64,000 bases of DNA from Candidatus Binatia bacterium (GCA_035631035.1 DASQJL010000062.1:103065-167064); one strand, 5' to 3'; positions 41,521 to 49,603 are shown, counted from the stretch's first letter. The notes: generated from the sequence alone by a model not told the origin. Program-made: numbers and translations.

Positions 41521-42816
41521 TCAGGGCGCGAGGACGATCTGCCCGGCTTTCATCACGAACGACGGCGTGAGCACCGCATGGATGTCGCGCGACGGATCGC
41601 CCGGCACCGCCACGAGGTCGCCGGCGTAGCCGGTCTCGATGCGCCCGATCTCGCGCTCCAGGCCGAGCAGCGCGGCATTCACCGACGTGGCCGCGCGGAG
41701 CGCCTCCAGCGGCGTGAAACCGGCCCGCACCATCCAGACCAGCTCCCGGCCGTTCTCCCCGTGCATCGTGTACACCGCATCCGACCCGGAGCCGATCCGC
41801 ACCCCCGCCCGACGCGCGAGCGCCAGCGAGGCGAATTGCTCCTTCTGCAGCGCCGCGAGCCGCTCGGCGTATCCCGGCGCGTATCCGAGCGCCGCGCCGT
41901 GATCCGCGTACCACTGGAGATGGTAGAGCGTGGGAACGAGGTAGGTGCCGCGGCGCGCCATCTCGCGCGCCGTCTTCGCATCGAGCCGCGAGCCGTGCTC
42001 CAGGGAGCGGACTCCCGCCTCCACCGCGCGCCGCGCGCCCTCGAGCCCCATCGCGTGCGCCGCCACCCACCGTCCGCGCGGATGCGCCGCCTCCACCGCG
42101 GCACGGATCTCGTCGCTCGTGTAGAAAGGGGTGCCCGACGTGTCGTCGAAGGTGCCGCCGGTCTCATAGATCTTGATCCAGTCGCAGCCGTTCCCCAGGT
42201 ATTCGCGCGCCTTCTTCGCGATCTCCGACGCGTTCGCGGCCGTGCCGTCGGGAGGCCAGTGGATGTCGGGACGGCCTCCCCCAGGCGGGTAGATGGGTCC
42301 CGCCACGATCAGCCGCGGCCCGTTCACCAGCCCGCGGCCGATCGCCTGCGCGAGCGCCAGGTCGATCCCGTCCGCGTCCCCCATCTCGCGCACGGTCGTG
42401 AAGCCGGCGCGCAGCGTGCGCTCGGCGTTCCGGCCCGCCTCGAACGCGACCACGATCGGCGAGCCGAGATAGTCGTTCAGGTAGTTCGGGGCGCGCGTGG
42501 TGTCGGACCAGAGATAGGTGAGGTGGGTGTGCACGTCGATCAGCCCGGGGAGGAGGGTCATGCCGCCGAGATCCAGACGCCGCGCGCCCGCCGGGGCCTC
42601 GAGCGCGGGCCCGATCCGCGCGATGAGCCCCTTCTCGACGAGGATGCGCGTCCGGCCCTCGTGCATGGCGTTCCCGTCGAACCAGCGGGCGCACTCGATC
42701 ACGACCGGCGCCGGCTCGGCGGCTTCCTGGGCGCGCCCACGTAGGGCCGGGACCGCCAGGGCGGCGAGCAGGACGAGCGCCGCGCCGAGTGCGCGCCGTG
42801 CCGAGGACGTCGTCAC
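41521..42816 (-). CDS. Exported amidohydrolase (imidazolonepropionase-like)
   Basis: A 431-residue metal-dependent hydrolase with a signal peptide (ALVLLAALAVPALRGRAQ). The composite beta domain and barrel contain LLPGLIDVHTHLTYL (metal HxH), KIYETGG with the bridging Lys, VAAHAMGLEGARRAVEAG, SLEHGSRLD and IGSGSDAVYTMHGENG with the Asp. It resembles exported Xaa-Pro or imidazolonepropionase-like amidohydrolases that cleave cyclic amides or dipeptides in the periplasm. The GTG at 42816 overlaps the amidotransferase stop by 4 nt, so the two form an operon. Confidence 0.88.
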   Translation of the reverse strand: MTTSSARRALGAALVLLAALAVPALRGRAQEAAEPAPVVIECARWFDGNAMHEGRTRILVEKGLIARIGPALEAPAGARRLDLGGMTLLPGLIDVHTHLTYLWSDTTRAPNYLNDYLGSPIVVAFEAGRNAERTLRAGFTTVREMGDADGIDLALAQAIGRGLVNGPRLIVAGPIYPPGGGRPDIHWPPDGTAANASEIAKKAREYLGNGCDWIKIYETGGTFDDTSGTPFYTSDEIRAAVEAAHPRGRWVAAHAMGLEGARRAVEAGVRSLEHGSRLDAKTAREMARRGTYLVPTLYHLQWYADHGAALGYAPGYAERLAALQKEQFASLALARRAGVRIGSGSDAVYTMHGENGRELVWMVRAGFTPLEALRAATSVNAALLGLEREIGRIETGYAGDLVAVPGDPSRDIHAVLTPSFVMKAGQIVLAP

Positions 42817-43514
42817 GAGCGCCCCGTGCCCGCCCCGAGCGCCACGTCGAAGTAGCGGCCCAGGATCCCGCGACCGGCGCGCTCAACTTCGGCGCGGCGC
42901 GCTTCCTCCAGCGTCCCGGGAGGGAGCTTCGGGGCCCACGCCTCGGCGAGCGCGCGGTCCACCTCGAGGTGGAACTGGAAGGCGTAGACGCGCCGCCCCA
43001 GCCGAAACGCCTGGTTCTTGTACAGCGGGCTCCCGGCCAGGAGCACGCCGCGCTCGGGCACGTGGAACGTGTCCTCGTGCCAGTGGACGACCGGGAAGGA
43101 ATCGCCCTCCGATCCGATCACGACGTCGCCCCGCCCTTCCGGCGTCAGCGTGACCTCGCCGATTCCGATCTCCGGCACGGGCCCGCGCTCCACCCGCGCG
43201 TCGAGGGCTACGGCGAGGAGCTGCGCGCCCAGGCAGACGCCGAGAATCGGAAGATCGCGCTCCGCCGCGTCGCGCAGGAGCCGCCGCTCATGGACCAGAT
43301 GCGGATGATCGACCGTGTCGTGGACGCTCATCGGCCCGCCCATCACGATGACGCCCCCCAGGTCGTCGGCGGCGGGTACGGGCTCTCCGCGATCCAGCCG
43401 GACGACGCCGATCGAAATGCCGCGCGCGGCGGCCTCGTCGGCGATGGTCCCGGGCCCCTCCCAGGGAACGTGCTGCAGCACCGCCCAGGGAAGCGCCTGA
43501 GGCGCCGGCGTCAT
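42813..43514 (-). CDS. Class I glutamine amidotransferase (GMP synthase-like)
   Basis: A 233-residue stand-alone GATase. The catalytic triad is in ILGVCLGAQLLA (Cys about 98) and YAFQFHLEVD (His and Glu about 182-184). VIVMGGPMSVHD and VVHWHEDTF are typical of the YfeJ/GuaA-N-like group. It would release ammonia from glutamine or hydrolyse a gamma-glutamyl bond (some relatives degrade gamma-glutamyl compounds). ATG 43514 lacks a good ribosome site; instead it overlaps the stop of a tiny upstream frame (43511-43549). It is co-transcribed with the amidohydrolase gene. Confidence 0.88.
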   Translation of the reverse strand: MTPAPQALPWAVLQHVPWEGPGTIADEAAARGISIGVVRLDRGEPVPAADDLGGVIVMGGPMSVHDTVDHPHLVHERRLLRDAAERDLPILGVCLGAQLLAVALDARVERGPVPEIGIGEVTLTPEGRGDVVIGSEGDSFPVVHWHEDTFHVPERGVLLAGSPLYKNQAFRLGRRVYAFQFHLEVDRALAEAWAPKLPPGTLEEARRAEVERAGRGILGRYFDVALGAGTGRS

Positions 43515-43549
43515 CGCCGTCCGATTCCGAGGAGGATCGTGGGGAGCAT
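43511..43549 (-). CDS. Possible 12-residue leader peptide coupled to the amidotransferase
   Basis: An ATG at 43549 opens a 12-codon frame, MLPTILLGIGRR, whose TGA overlaps the ATG of the amidotransferase gene (ATGA). TATTCT (43558-43563) ends 8 nt before this ATG, so it could be the true 5' end of a leaderless mRNA, with the main gene translated by coupling. No homology can be judged at this length. Confidence 0.35.
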   Translation of the reverse strand: MLPTILLGIGRR

Positions 43550-43692
43550 GCGGCGGCAGAATAGCATGGCGCGTCTCCCGTGGAATCGCGGAGGATCGGC
43601 GGCGCGCGCGGTCACGCCGCGCCCCCCCTGCCGTAGTACCGATGCGAGCCTCCGGACGGCGGCCCGCTCGCCCAGAACCCGAGGGAACTCCG

Positions 43693-44322
43693 ATGAACCG
43701 CTCGATTCGTATCGCCATGATCGCGGTCGCCGCGGCCGCTCTCGCCAACGCCTCGCCGGGGGACGCCGCGCCGGCCGCGCACGCCCCGGCCCTCGCCACG
43801 TTTGCCGGAGGCTGCTTCTGGTGCATGGAGACCGCGTTCGAGGGAATGCCGGGCGTGCTCTCGGTGACGTCCGGATTCTCGGGCGGGCCGGAGAAGAATC
43901 CGACCTACAAGGACGTCTCGGCCGGTAGGACGCACCATATGGAATCGGTCCAGGTGGAGTACGACCCGCGGCGCATCTCCTACGCAAAGCTCCTCTCCAT
44001 CTACTGGCACAACATCGATCCCACGCAGGGGGACGGGCAGTTCTGCGACCACGGGGCCCAGTACCGCTCGGCGGTCTTCTACCGGTCTCCCGAGGAGCAC
44101 CGGCTGGCGCAGATCTCGGAGCGCGCCGCCGCGGCCGAGATCCGCGTGAAGAAGCCCTTCGTCACGCGGCTGGTTCCCTTCACCGCGTTCTGGCCGGCCG
44201 AGGAGTACCACCAGGACTACTACCGGAAGAATCCCGCCGACTATCACGCCTACCGCGCGGGGTGCGGCCGCGACCGCAGGCTGAAGGAGATCTGGGGCGT
44301 GGTGCCGCACACCGCGGGCTAG
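43693..44322 (+). CDS. msrA: Peptide-methionine (S)-S-oxide reductase, exported
   Basis: A 209-residue MsrA. The active-site motif GCFWC is at residues 40-44, with YDPRRISYAKLLSIYWHNIDPT, DHGAQYRSAVFY and FWPAEEYHQDYY, all diagnostic. A signal peptide (AMIAVAAAALANA) sends it to the periplasm, where it repairs oxidised methionines of envelope proteins. A free Cys lies in YRAGCGRDRR near the C-terminus as a likely resolving residue. GAGGG precedes the ATG. Its TAG stop shares CTAG with the convergent flavoprotein gene. Confidence 0.95.
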   Translation: MNRSIRIAMIAVAAAALANASPGDAAPAAHAPALATFAGGCFWCMETAFEGMPGVLSVTSGFSGGPEKNPTYKDVSAGRTHHMESVQVEYDPRRISYAKLLSIYWHNIDPTQGDGQFCDHGAQYRSAVFYRSPEEHRLAQISERAAAAEIRVKKPFVTRLVPFTAFWPAEEYHQDYYRKNPADYHAYRAGCGRDRRLKEIWGVVPHTAG

Positions 44323-45575
44323 GCGGGCCCGGCGCCGCCCCGAAACGCCAGGGCGGCGCCGATGCCGGCGGCGCGGCCGGTCGACCAGGCCCAGGCGAAG
44401 TTGTAGCCGCCGATCGGCCCGAACGCGTCGAGCATCTCCCCGCACAGGAAAAGCCCCGGGCGCCGGCGGCTCTCCAGCGTGCGCGGCTCGACCTCGGCGA
44501 GCGACACGCCCCCTCCCGTCACCTCGGCTTTCGTGTAGCCCTCGTCCCCGGTCCAGAAGAGCGGAAAGCGCGTGAGCGCGAGCACGACGCGCCGGCGATC
44601 CTCGCGCCGGAGCTGCCCCAGGGCGACCGCGCCGTCGACGCCCGATTCTTCGAGGAGCGCCTCGGCGAGGCGCGCGGGAAGCCGGGCGCGAAGAGCGGCC
44701 AGCAGGGTGCCCTCTCCCTCGCGCAGCTCCCGCTCCCACGCGGTTTCGTCGAGCGAAGTCCACCGCGCCAGCACGGGCTGCGCGCGCCCCTCCAGGCGCG
44801 CGCGCACGCATAGGTGGGAGAGATTCAGCACCGCGGGACCGCTGTAGCCCTTGTGCGTGAAGAGAAAACCCCCCTCGGAGCGGAGGCGCTTTCCGGCGCC
44901 CAGCGGCGCTTCGAGCGCGACGGAAAGGGAGATCCCCGAGAGCGCGGCGAAGCGATGCGGCGTGGCGACGAGCGGCGTGAGCGCGGGATAGGTGTCGTGG
45001 ATCGCGTGTCCCAGCCGGCCCGCGATCGCGAGACCGTCGCCGTCGCTCCCCGTCGCGGGCACCGACAGGCCGCCGGTCGCGAGCACGACGCTCGAGGCGC
45101 GGATCGCCTCGCCGCTTTCGACGGTGACGCGCCATCCCCCGTCAGGGCCGGGCGCCGCGCCCGTAACACGGGTGTCGAACCGGCGCTCCACGCCGCGGCG
45201 CTCCGCGAGCGCCACGAGCGCGTCCCGCACGTCGCGGGATCGGTTCGACACCGGGAACAGCTTGCCGGTCTCCGCCTCCAGCGCGAGCGGGATTCCCACG
45301 ACCGCTTCGAAGAAGCGCCGCTGCTCGTCGAGCGGCCACGCGAGAAGCAGCTTCCGCATCGTATTCGGCGACGACGCCGTCACGAATCGCGAGGGGTCGA
45401 TCGCCGAGGGGAGCACGTTGCAGCGTCCCCCGCCGCTCATCACGATCTTGCGGCCGCCGTCGCGCGTCCGCTCCACGAGCAGCACGTTGGCGCCCGACTC
45501 GGCGGCGAAGAGCGCGGCCATCAGCCCCGCGGCTCCTCCGCCCACGACCACGACGGGGTTTCTTCGCCCGTTCAT
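44319..45575 (-). CDS. BaiN/HI0933-family flavoprotein
   Basis: A 418-residue NAD(P)/FAD-dependent oxidoreductase of the HI0933-like (BaiN/RdsA) family. The N-terminal motif is VVVVGGGAAGLMAALFAAESG, followed by the family mark GRKIVMSGGGRCNVLPS. ATGGLSVPATGSDGDGL and the C-terminal GEMLDAFGPIGGYNFAWAWSTG (FAD-binding) agree. Members reduce C=C bonds or have unknown substrates. ATG 45575 follows GGAGG; ATG 45578 is just before it. It is convergent with msrA and divergent from the PEP-CTERM gene. Confidence 0.9.
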   Translation of the reverse strand: MNGRRNPVVVVGGGAAGLMAALFAAESGANVLLVERTRDGGRKIVMSGGGRCNVLPSAIDPSRFVTASSPNTMRKLLLAWPLDEQRRFFEAVVGIPLALEAETGKLFPVSNRSRDVRDALVALAERRGVERRFDTRVTGAAPGPDGGWRVTVESGEAIRASSVVLATGGLSVPATGSDGDGLAIAGRLGHAIHDTYPALTPLVATPHRFAALSGISLSVALEAPLGAGKRLRSEGGFLFTHKGYSGPAVLNLSHLCVRARLEGRAQPVLARWTSLDETAWERELREGEGTLLAALRARLPARLAEALLEESGVDGAVALGQLRREDRRRVVLALTRFPLFWTGDEGYTKAEVTGGGVSLAEVEPRTLESRRRPGLFLCGEMLDAFGPIGGYNFAWAWSTGRAAGIGAALAFRGGAGPA

Positions 45576-45610
45576 CATTCCTCCACGATTTCCAAACGGC
45601 GGACCCGCCG

Positions 45611-45626
45611 GGGCACGGCCCATGCA
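45611..45626 (+). promoter_or_regulatory. Sigma-54-type promoter candidate for the PEP-CTERM gene
   Basis: GGGCACGGCCCATGCA carries GGCACG at -24 and TGCA at -12 with the correct 12-bp GG-to-GC distance (45612-45613, 45624-45625). The predicted start near 45637 gives a 280-nt leader. RpoN control of PEP-CTERM genes is reported in other bacteria. Confidence 0.5.
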
Positions 45627-45687
45627 GTACCCCCGAACGCTCCTCCGGGAACGAGAGGAGGGACGGCATGACGGGCGCGATGGGCAA

Positions 45688-45701
45688 GGTAAGTACCTAC
45701 C
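45688..45701. promoter_or_regulatory. Near-palindrome GGTAAGTACCTACC
   Basis: Twelve of fourteen bases are symmetric. It could be an operator or the stem of a leader RNA hairpin. Confidence 0.3.
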
Positions 45702-45798
45702 GCCCCGAACGATGGCCAAAGGATCGGCCGGAGCCCGACCCGACGTGGGGGCCGGGGTGCCGCCGGGATTCGAGAGTTCGAAGCAGGTGATGGCCTCG

Positions 45799-45836
45799 AT
45801 TTACACCGGCCGACGAGCCTTGGGAAGTATTTACAC
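45799..45836. repeat. Two ATTTACAC direct repeats 30 bp apart
   Basis: ATTTACAC at 45799-45806 and 45829-45836; each is followed within a few bases by CCGGCC. Spacing of 30 bp puts both on the same face of the helix. They lie 80-120 bp upstream of the PEP-CTERM start. Confidence 0.45.
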
Positions 45837-45917
45837 GAACCGGCCCGGATCCCGATACCCAACAGGGGAAACCCCCGTTCAGGCTGCTTCCATGTGGCGG
45901 CCTTAGAGGTTTTGCGT

Positions 45918-46706
45918 ATGGAGCACTATCCGAAGTCTATGAAGGGAATCGCGCTCGCAGCGCTGGCCTCCGTGCTCCTGTACGGGTCGGCGCTCGCGGT
46001 GCCGAGTCCCTCGAATCCCAGCTTCCATCCGGGATCCGATGCGGCGCTCACGAGCGCGACCCCCGCGGCCGCGCATTCGGCCACGGGCGCCAGGATCCTG
46101 TTCCGCACGAGCGATCGCCTGCTCGCCCGCGGCACCTTCCGAAGCGGCGGCGGCTCCCTCGCGGGAAACGTCGCGAGCATCGGCACGGGCAGCTCCCGCT
46201 CCAAGGCCCATTACATGTTGTCGGGAATGGTACTCGCCGCCCTGACGCCCCTTGCGCTGCACCATTCCGGTGAGCCGGGGGACAAGTCGGTTTCGGTGCA
46301 GACTCAGACCCCCGCGAGCTCGTCGCTGGCCAGCCTGGGCGACGCGATCTCGACGGGCCACGGTCATGGTCATGGGCGCGGCGGTGGCAACGGCGGTGGC
46401 GGCGGCGATGACGAAGGAGACTGCAACAACAACGATAACGGCGGCGACAACGGCGACGACGATGGCGGCGTCGTTTGCGACACCGGCGATCACGGCGACA
46501 ACGACGACAACGGCGACAACGGCGGTGACTGCGATAACGGCGGCGGCTGCGACAATGGCGGCAACTGCAGCGGCGGTGACCAAGGTGGCGGCGGTGGCAA
46601 CGGCGGCGGTGGCGGCGGCACCAGCCTCCCCGAGCCGGGAACCGTTCCGCTCGTCGGCGCGGGGCTCATGATGGCCCTCGCGTTTCGTTCGCGCCGGGAC
46701 CGGTAG
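45918..46706 (+). CDS. PEP-CTERM surface protein with Gly/Asp/Asn/Cys-rich body
   Basis: A 262-residue exported protein with a signal peptide (IALAALASVLLYGSALA). A middle domain of unknown fold follows, then about 90 residues of low complexity (HGHGHGRGGG, then GDN/GDD/CDNGG units with several Cys). The C-terminus is a PEP-CTERM sorting tag: PEPGTVPLVGAG, a short hydrophobic helix and RSRRDR. Exosortase would cleave and anchor such proteins, often with exopolysaccharide. The acidic repeats could bind Ca2+. ATG 45918 has GAGG 8 nt upstream. No exosortase gene lies in the window. Confidence 0.82.
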   Translation: MEHYPKSMKGIALAALASVLLYGSALAVPSPSNPSFHPGSDAALTSATPAAAHSATGARILFRTSDRLLARGTFRSGGGSLAGNVASIGTGSSRSKAHYMLSGMVLAALTPLALHHSGEPGDKSVSVQTQTPASSSLASLGDAISTGHGHGHGRGGGNGGGGGDDEGDCNNNDNGGDNGDDDGGVVCDTGDHGDNDDNGDNGGDCDNGGGCDNGGNCSGGDQGGGGGNGGGGGGTSLPEPGTVPLVGAGLMMALAFRSRRDR

Positions 46707-46730
46707 CATGGCTTCCTGACCGGAGGCGCC

Positions 46731-46752
46731 CGCGGGGGTGCGTTCCCCCGCG
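46731..46752. terminator. Hairpin after the PEP-CTERM gene
   Basis: CGCGGGGG (46731-46738) and CCCCCGCG (46745-46752) form a perfect 8-bp stem 24 bp after the stop codon. There is no T-run, so termination is only probable. Confidence 0.45.
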
Positions 46753-46819
46753 GCGCGCCGCAAGGTCCCCCCAGTCGACCGAGGTACCACTTCCCTTCGC
46801 GCCCCCATGCGCTAGCCTG

Positions 46820-46844
46820 AGTGGGACACTCCCATCGTCCCACT
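46820..46844. promoter_or_regulatory. Inverted repeat upstream of the tandem tryptophanase gene
   Basis: AGTGGGAC (46820-46827) and GTCCCACT (46837-46844) are perfect 8-bp arms around 9 bp, ending 20 bp before the GTG start. It may be an operator or a leader hairpin next to the ribosome site. Confidence 0.45.
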
Positions 46845-46864
46845 TCCCGCGCGAGGAGCCATCG

Positions 46865-49576
46865 GTGGCGCCACACGTCCCGCTGCACGAGCCCCATAAG
46901 ATCAAGACCGTCCGGCTGATCTCCTTCCCCACGCTCGAGGAGCGGAAGCGCCGCCTGGCCGAGGCCCGCTTCAACGTCTACCGGCTCCCGCCGGCCCACG
47001 TCACGTTCGACATGCTCTCCACGGGCACCAGCGCGCGGAGCCAGGAGCAGCTCGCCGGCGAGCTTCTGGGCGACGAGGCGTATGCGGGCGCGAGGAATTT
47101 CGAGGCCCTGACCGCGGCCGTGAACCAGGTGCTGGGGCACACCTACGTCTGCCCCGCCCACAACCTGCTTGGGTGCGTGAAGCTGGTCCTGGCGGCGTTG
47201 GTGCCGCGGGGCGGAACGGTGGCGAGCAACGCCCGCGGAAGGGCCGGGGTCTTCGCGGCCCGGCAGGTGCGGCTCGTGGACGTGCGGGACGCGCGCGAGC
47301 CGGTGTTCACCGGAAACGTCGATCTCCTGGCACTTCGCGCCGCGCTGGCCGAGGAGGAGATCTCCCTGATCGACCTCCAGGCCTTCGCCGACGGCATGCA
47401 CCCCTTCAGCCTGGCCAATCTCGAGGCCGTTCGCGCCGCCGCCGACAAGCGCGGCGTGCGCCTCCTGCTGGACGCGTCGCGCGTGATCGAGAACGCCTGG
47501 TACATCCAGCGCCACGAGCCCGGCCAGGACCTGCGCCGGATCGCCGACATCGTGAAGCAGATCTCGAAGACGGCGCACATCGTGGCGATCGACGGCGCGC
47601 AGGATCCGATGAGCCCCATCGGCGGCATCCTCGCCACCGACAATCCCGCCGATCACGAGCGCTTCCAGAACGAGGTAGTCGTCTACGAGGGGCTTCACAC
47701 CTACGGCGGCATGTCGGGGCGCGCGATGGAATCGATGGCGCGCGGACTGGTCGAGATGGGCGACGAAGCCGAGGCGCAGTGGGCGATGCGCGAGACCGAG
47801 CACTTCACGGAGCGCCTGCGCGCCGCGGGGGTGCCTCTGGAGCGCGGTTGCGACGGCGCCTATCTCGAGGCGGCGCGCTTCCTCCCCGCGCACCGGCAGT
47901 ACGCGGCGCACGCCCTCGCGGCCGCGATCTATCTCTCCTCCGGCGTGCGGGCGGTGGTCCCCGGCCCTTCGACGGAAGGAGATTACCTGCCGGTTCAGTG
48001 CCCCCGGCTCGCCATGACCACGTGGCAGCTCGACCAGGTCGCCGACGCCATCGTGAACGTCTACCGCCAGCGCGACAAGGTGGCGCGCCTGGAGCTGATG
48101 ACGGGCGGCGCGTGGAACGACGAGCTGGAGTTCCGTTCCGTCTTCTCCGAGCTCGATCCCTACGAATTCGACTGCTACCCGTTCGTGGTGCACACGATCG
48201 AGCGGATTCCCTCGACGACGCGCGAGCAGCGCGAGGGGGCGGTGCGCGAGGCGGGCTACAACACGTTCCTGCTCCGCTCCGCGGACGTCACGATCGACCT
48301 CCTCACCGACTCCGGAACGTCCGCGATGAGCATCGACCAGTGGGCCGCCTACGAGGCGGCGCGCGCGACGGCGGCGACCAGCGACGCCTACCTGCGCTTC
48401 GTGCAGACGATCCGCGAGACCTACGGCTATCAGCACGTCGTTCCCACGCACCAGGGCCGGGCGGCCGAGCACATCCTGAGCGAGATCCTGATCCGCCCCG
48501 GGCAGCTCGTCCCCGGCAACATGTACTTCACGACGACCAAGCTGCACCAGGAGCTGGCGGGGGGCGTGTTCGCCGACGTGATCGTGGACGAGGCGCACGA
48601 TCCGTCCTCGCCCTTCCCCTGGAAGGGGAACATCGATCTCGAGAAGCTCCAGAGCCTGGTCGCGCGGCATGGCGCGGAGCAGATCGCCTACGTTTCGTTC
48701 GAGCAGAGCGTGAACATGGCCGGCGGCCAGCCGGTCAGCATGCGGAACATGCAGGAGGTCTACGCGCTCTGCAGCGAGATCGGGATCCCCGTGTTCTTCG
48801 ACGCGACGCGCGCCGTGGAGAACGCCTACTTCATCCAGAAGCGCGACCCGCACTACCACGCCACGCACATCCGGGACATCCTGCGCGAGATGATGGTCTA
48901 CGGCGACGGTCTCACGATCTCCGGGAAGAAGGACTTCCTGGTGAACATCGGCGGGGTGCTGGCGTTCAAGGACAACGCCGAGTGGAAGCGGAGGGCCGAC
49001 GAGCTGCTCCGCGTGTACGAAGGCGGCGTGGCCGACGGGGGCCTCTGCCCGGGCGATCTGGCCGCCATGGAGCGGGGCGTGATCGAGATGCTCGACGACC
49101 GCTACATCCGCACGCGCGTGGAGCAGGCCGCGTTCCTAGGGCGGCTCCTCACCGAGGCGGGCGTCCCCATCGTCACCCCGGCGGGTAGCCACGCCATCTT
49201 CATCGACGCGCGGCGCTTCCTGCCCCACGTCGACCAGGATCAGTACCCGGCGCAGCGGCTGGCCGCGGAGATCTACGTCGAGACCGGCGTGCGCGTGATG
49301 GAGCGCGGCAACGTCTCGAAGGGGCGCGACCCCGACACCGGGAAGAATTACCGCCCGGCCCTGGAGCTGGTTCGCCTGACGATCCCGCGACGGGTTTACA
49401 CCAACGATCACATGCGCGCGGTCGCGGAGGGGATCATCCGGGTCTGGAAGCGGCGCGAATCGATCGGGGGTCTGGCCTTCGTCTACGAGCCGCCCCACCT
49501 GCGGTTCTTCCGCGGGCGGTTCGCGCCGGCGGAGAGGGTCGCGGCGCCGAAGGAGGCCGCAGCGCCGGTCGGCTGA
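46865..49576 (+). CDS. Tandem tryptophanase / tyrosine phenol-lyase-like protein, first half catalytically dead
   Basis: A 903-residue protein made of two consecutive beta-eliminating-lyase units offset by about 443 residues. The second unit (about 440-885) has DLLTDSGTSAMS, VPTHQGRAAEH, FFDATRAVENAYFI, the PLP lysine in ISGKKDFLVNIGG (Lys689) and LVRLTIPRRVYT. The first unit keeps FDMLSTGTSA, LLDASRVIENAWYI and GDEAYAGARNF, but reads DGAQD (243-247) where the second has SGKKD, and lacks THQGR. The second half should cleave an aromatic or similar amino acid to pyruvate and ammonia; the first may be structural or regulatory. GAGGAG precedes the GTG start. Confidence 0.88.
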   Translation: MAPHVPLHEPHKIKTVRLISFPTLEERKRRLAEARFNVYRLPPAHVTFDMLSTGTSARSQEQLAGELLGDEAYAGARNFEALTAAVNQVLGHTYVCPAHNLLGCVKLVLAALVPRGGTVASNARGRAGVFAARQVRLVDVRDAREPVFTGNVDLLALRAALAEEEISLIDLQAFADGMHPFSLANLEAVRAAADKRGVRLLLDASRVIENAWYIQRHEPGQDLRRIADIVKQISKTAHIVAIDGAQDPMSPIGGILATDNPADHERFQNEVVVYEGLHTYGGMSGRAMESMARGLVEMGDEAEAQWAMRETEHFTERLRAAGVPLERGCDGAYLEAARFLPAHRQYAAHALAAAIYLSSGVRAVVPGPSTEGDYLPVQCPRLAMTTWQLDQVADAIVNVYRQRDKVARLELMTGGAWNDELEFRSVFSELDPYEFDCYPFVVHTIERIPSTTREQREGAVREAGYNTFLLRSADVTIDLLTDSGTSAMSIDQWAAYEAARATAATSDAYLRFVQTIRETYGYQHVVPTHQGRAAEHILSEILIRPGQLVPGNMYFTTTKLHQELAGGVFADVIVDEAHDPSSPFPWKGNIDLEKLQSLVARHGAEQIAYVSFEQSVNMAGGQPVSMRNMQEVYALCSEIGIPVFFDATRAVENAYFIQKRDPHYHATHIRDILREMMVYGDGLTISGKKDFLVNIGGVLAFKDNAEWKRRADELLRVYEGGVADGGLCPGDLAAMERGVIEMLDDRYIRTRVEQAAFLGRLLTEAGVPIVTPAGSHAIFIDARRFLPHVDQDQYPAQRLAAEIYVETGVRVMERGNVSKGRDPDTGKNYRPALELVRLTIPRRVYTNDHMRAVAEGIIRVWKRRESIGGLAFVYEPPHLRFFRGRFAPAERVAAPKEAAAPVG

Positions 49577-49603
49577 CCGGCGAGGCTCGAGGAGCCCGGG
49601 CGA

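Larger units (their letters stand above)
45576..45917. other. 342-bp divergent intergenic region with several regulatory signals
   Basis: No gene seen. From left to right it holds a sigma-54-type promoter match reading rightward (45611-45626), a near-palindrome (45688-45701), a possible structured leader, and two direct repeats of ATTTACAC exactly 30 bp apart (45799, 45829). All precede the PEP-CTERM gene. Confidence 0.55.

Noticed and set aside
46370..46640. GGCGAC/GGCAAC repeats that look like a tandem-repeat or CRISPR-like array
   Set aside because: They are irregular, have no spacers and encode the Gly/Asp/Asn body of the PEP-CTERM protein.
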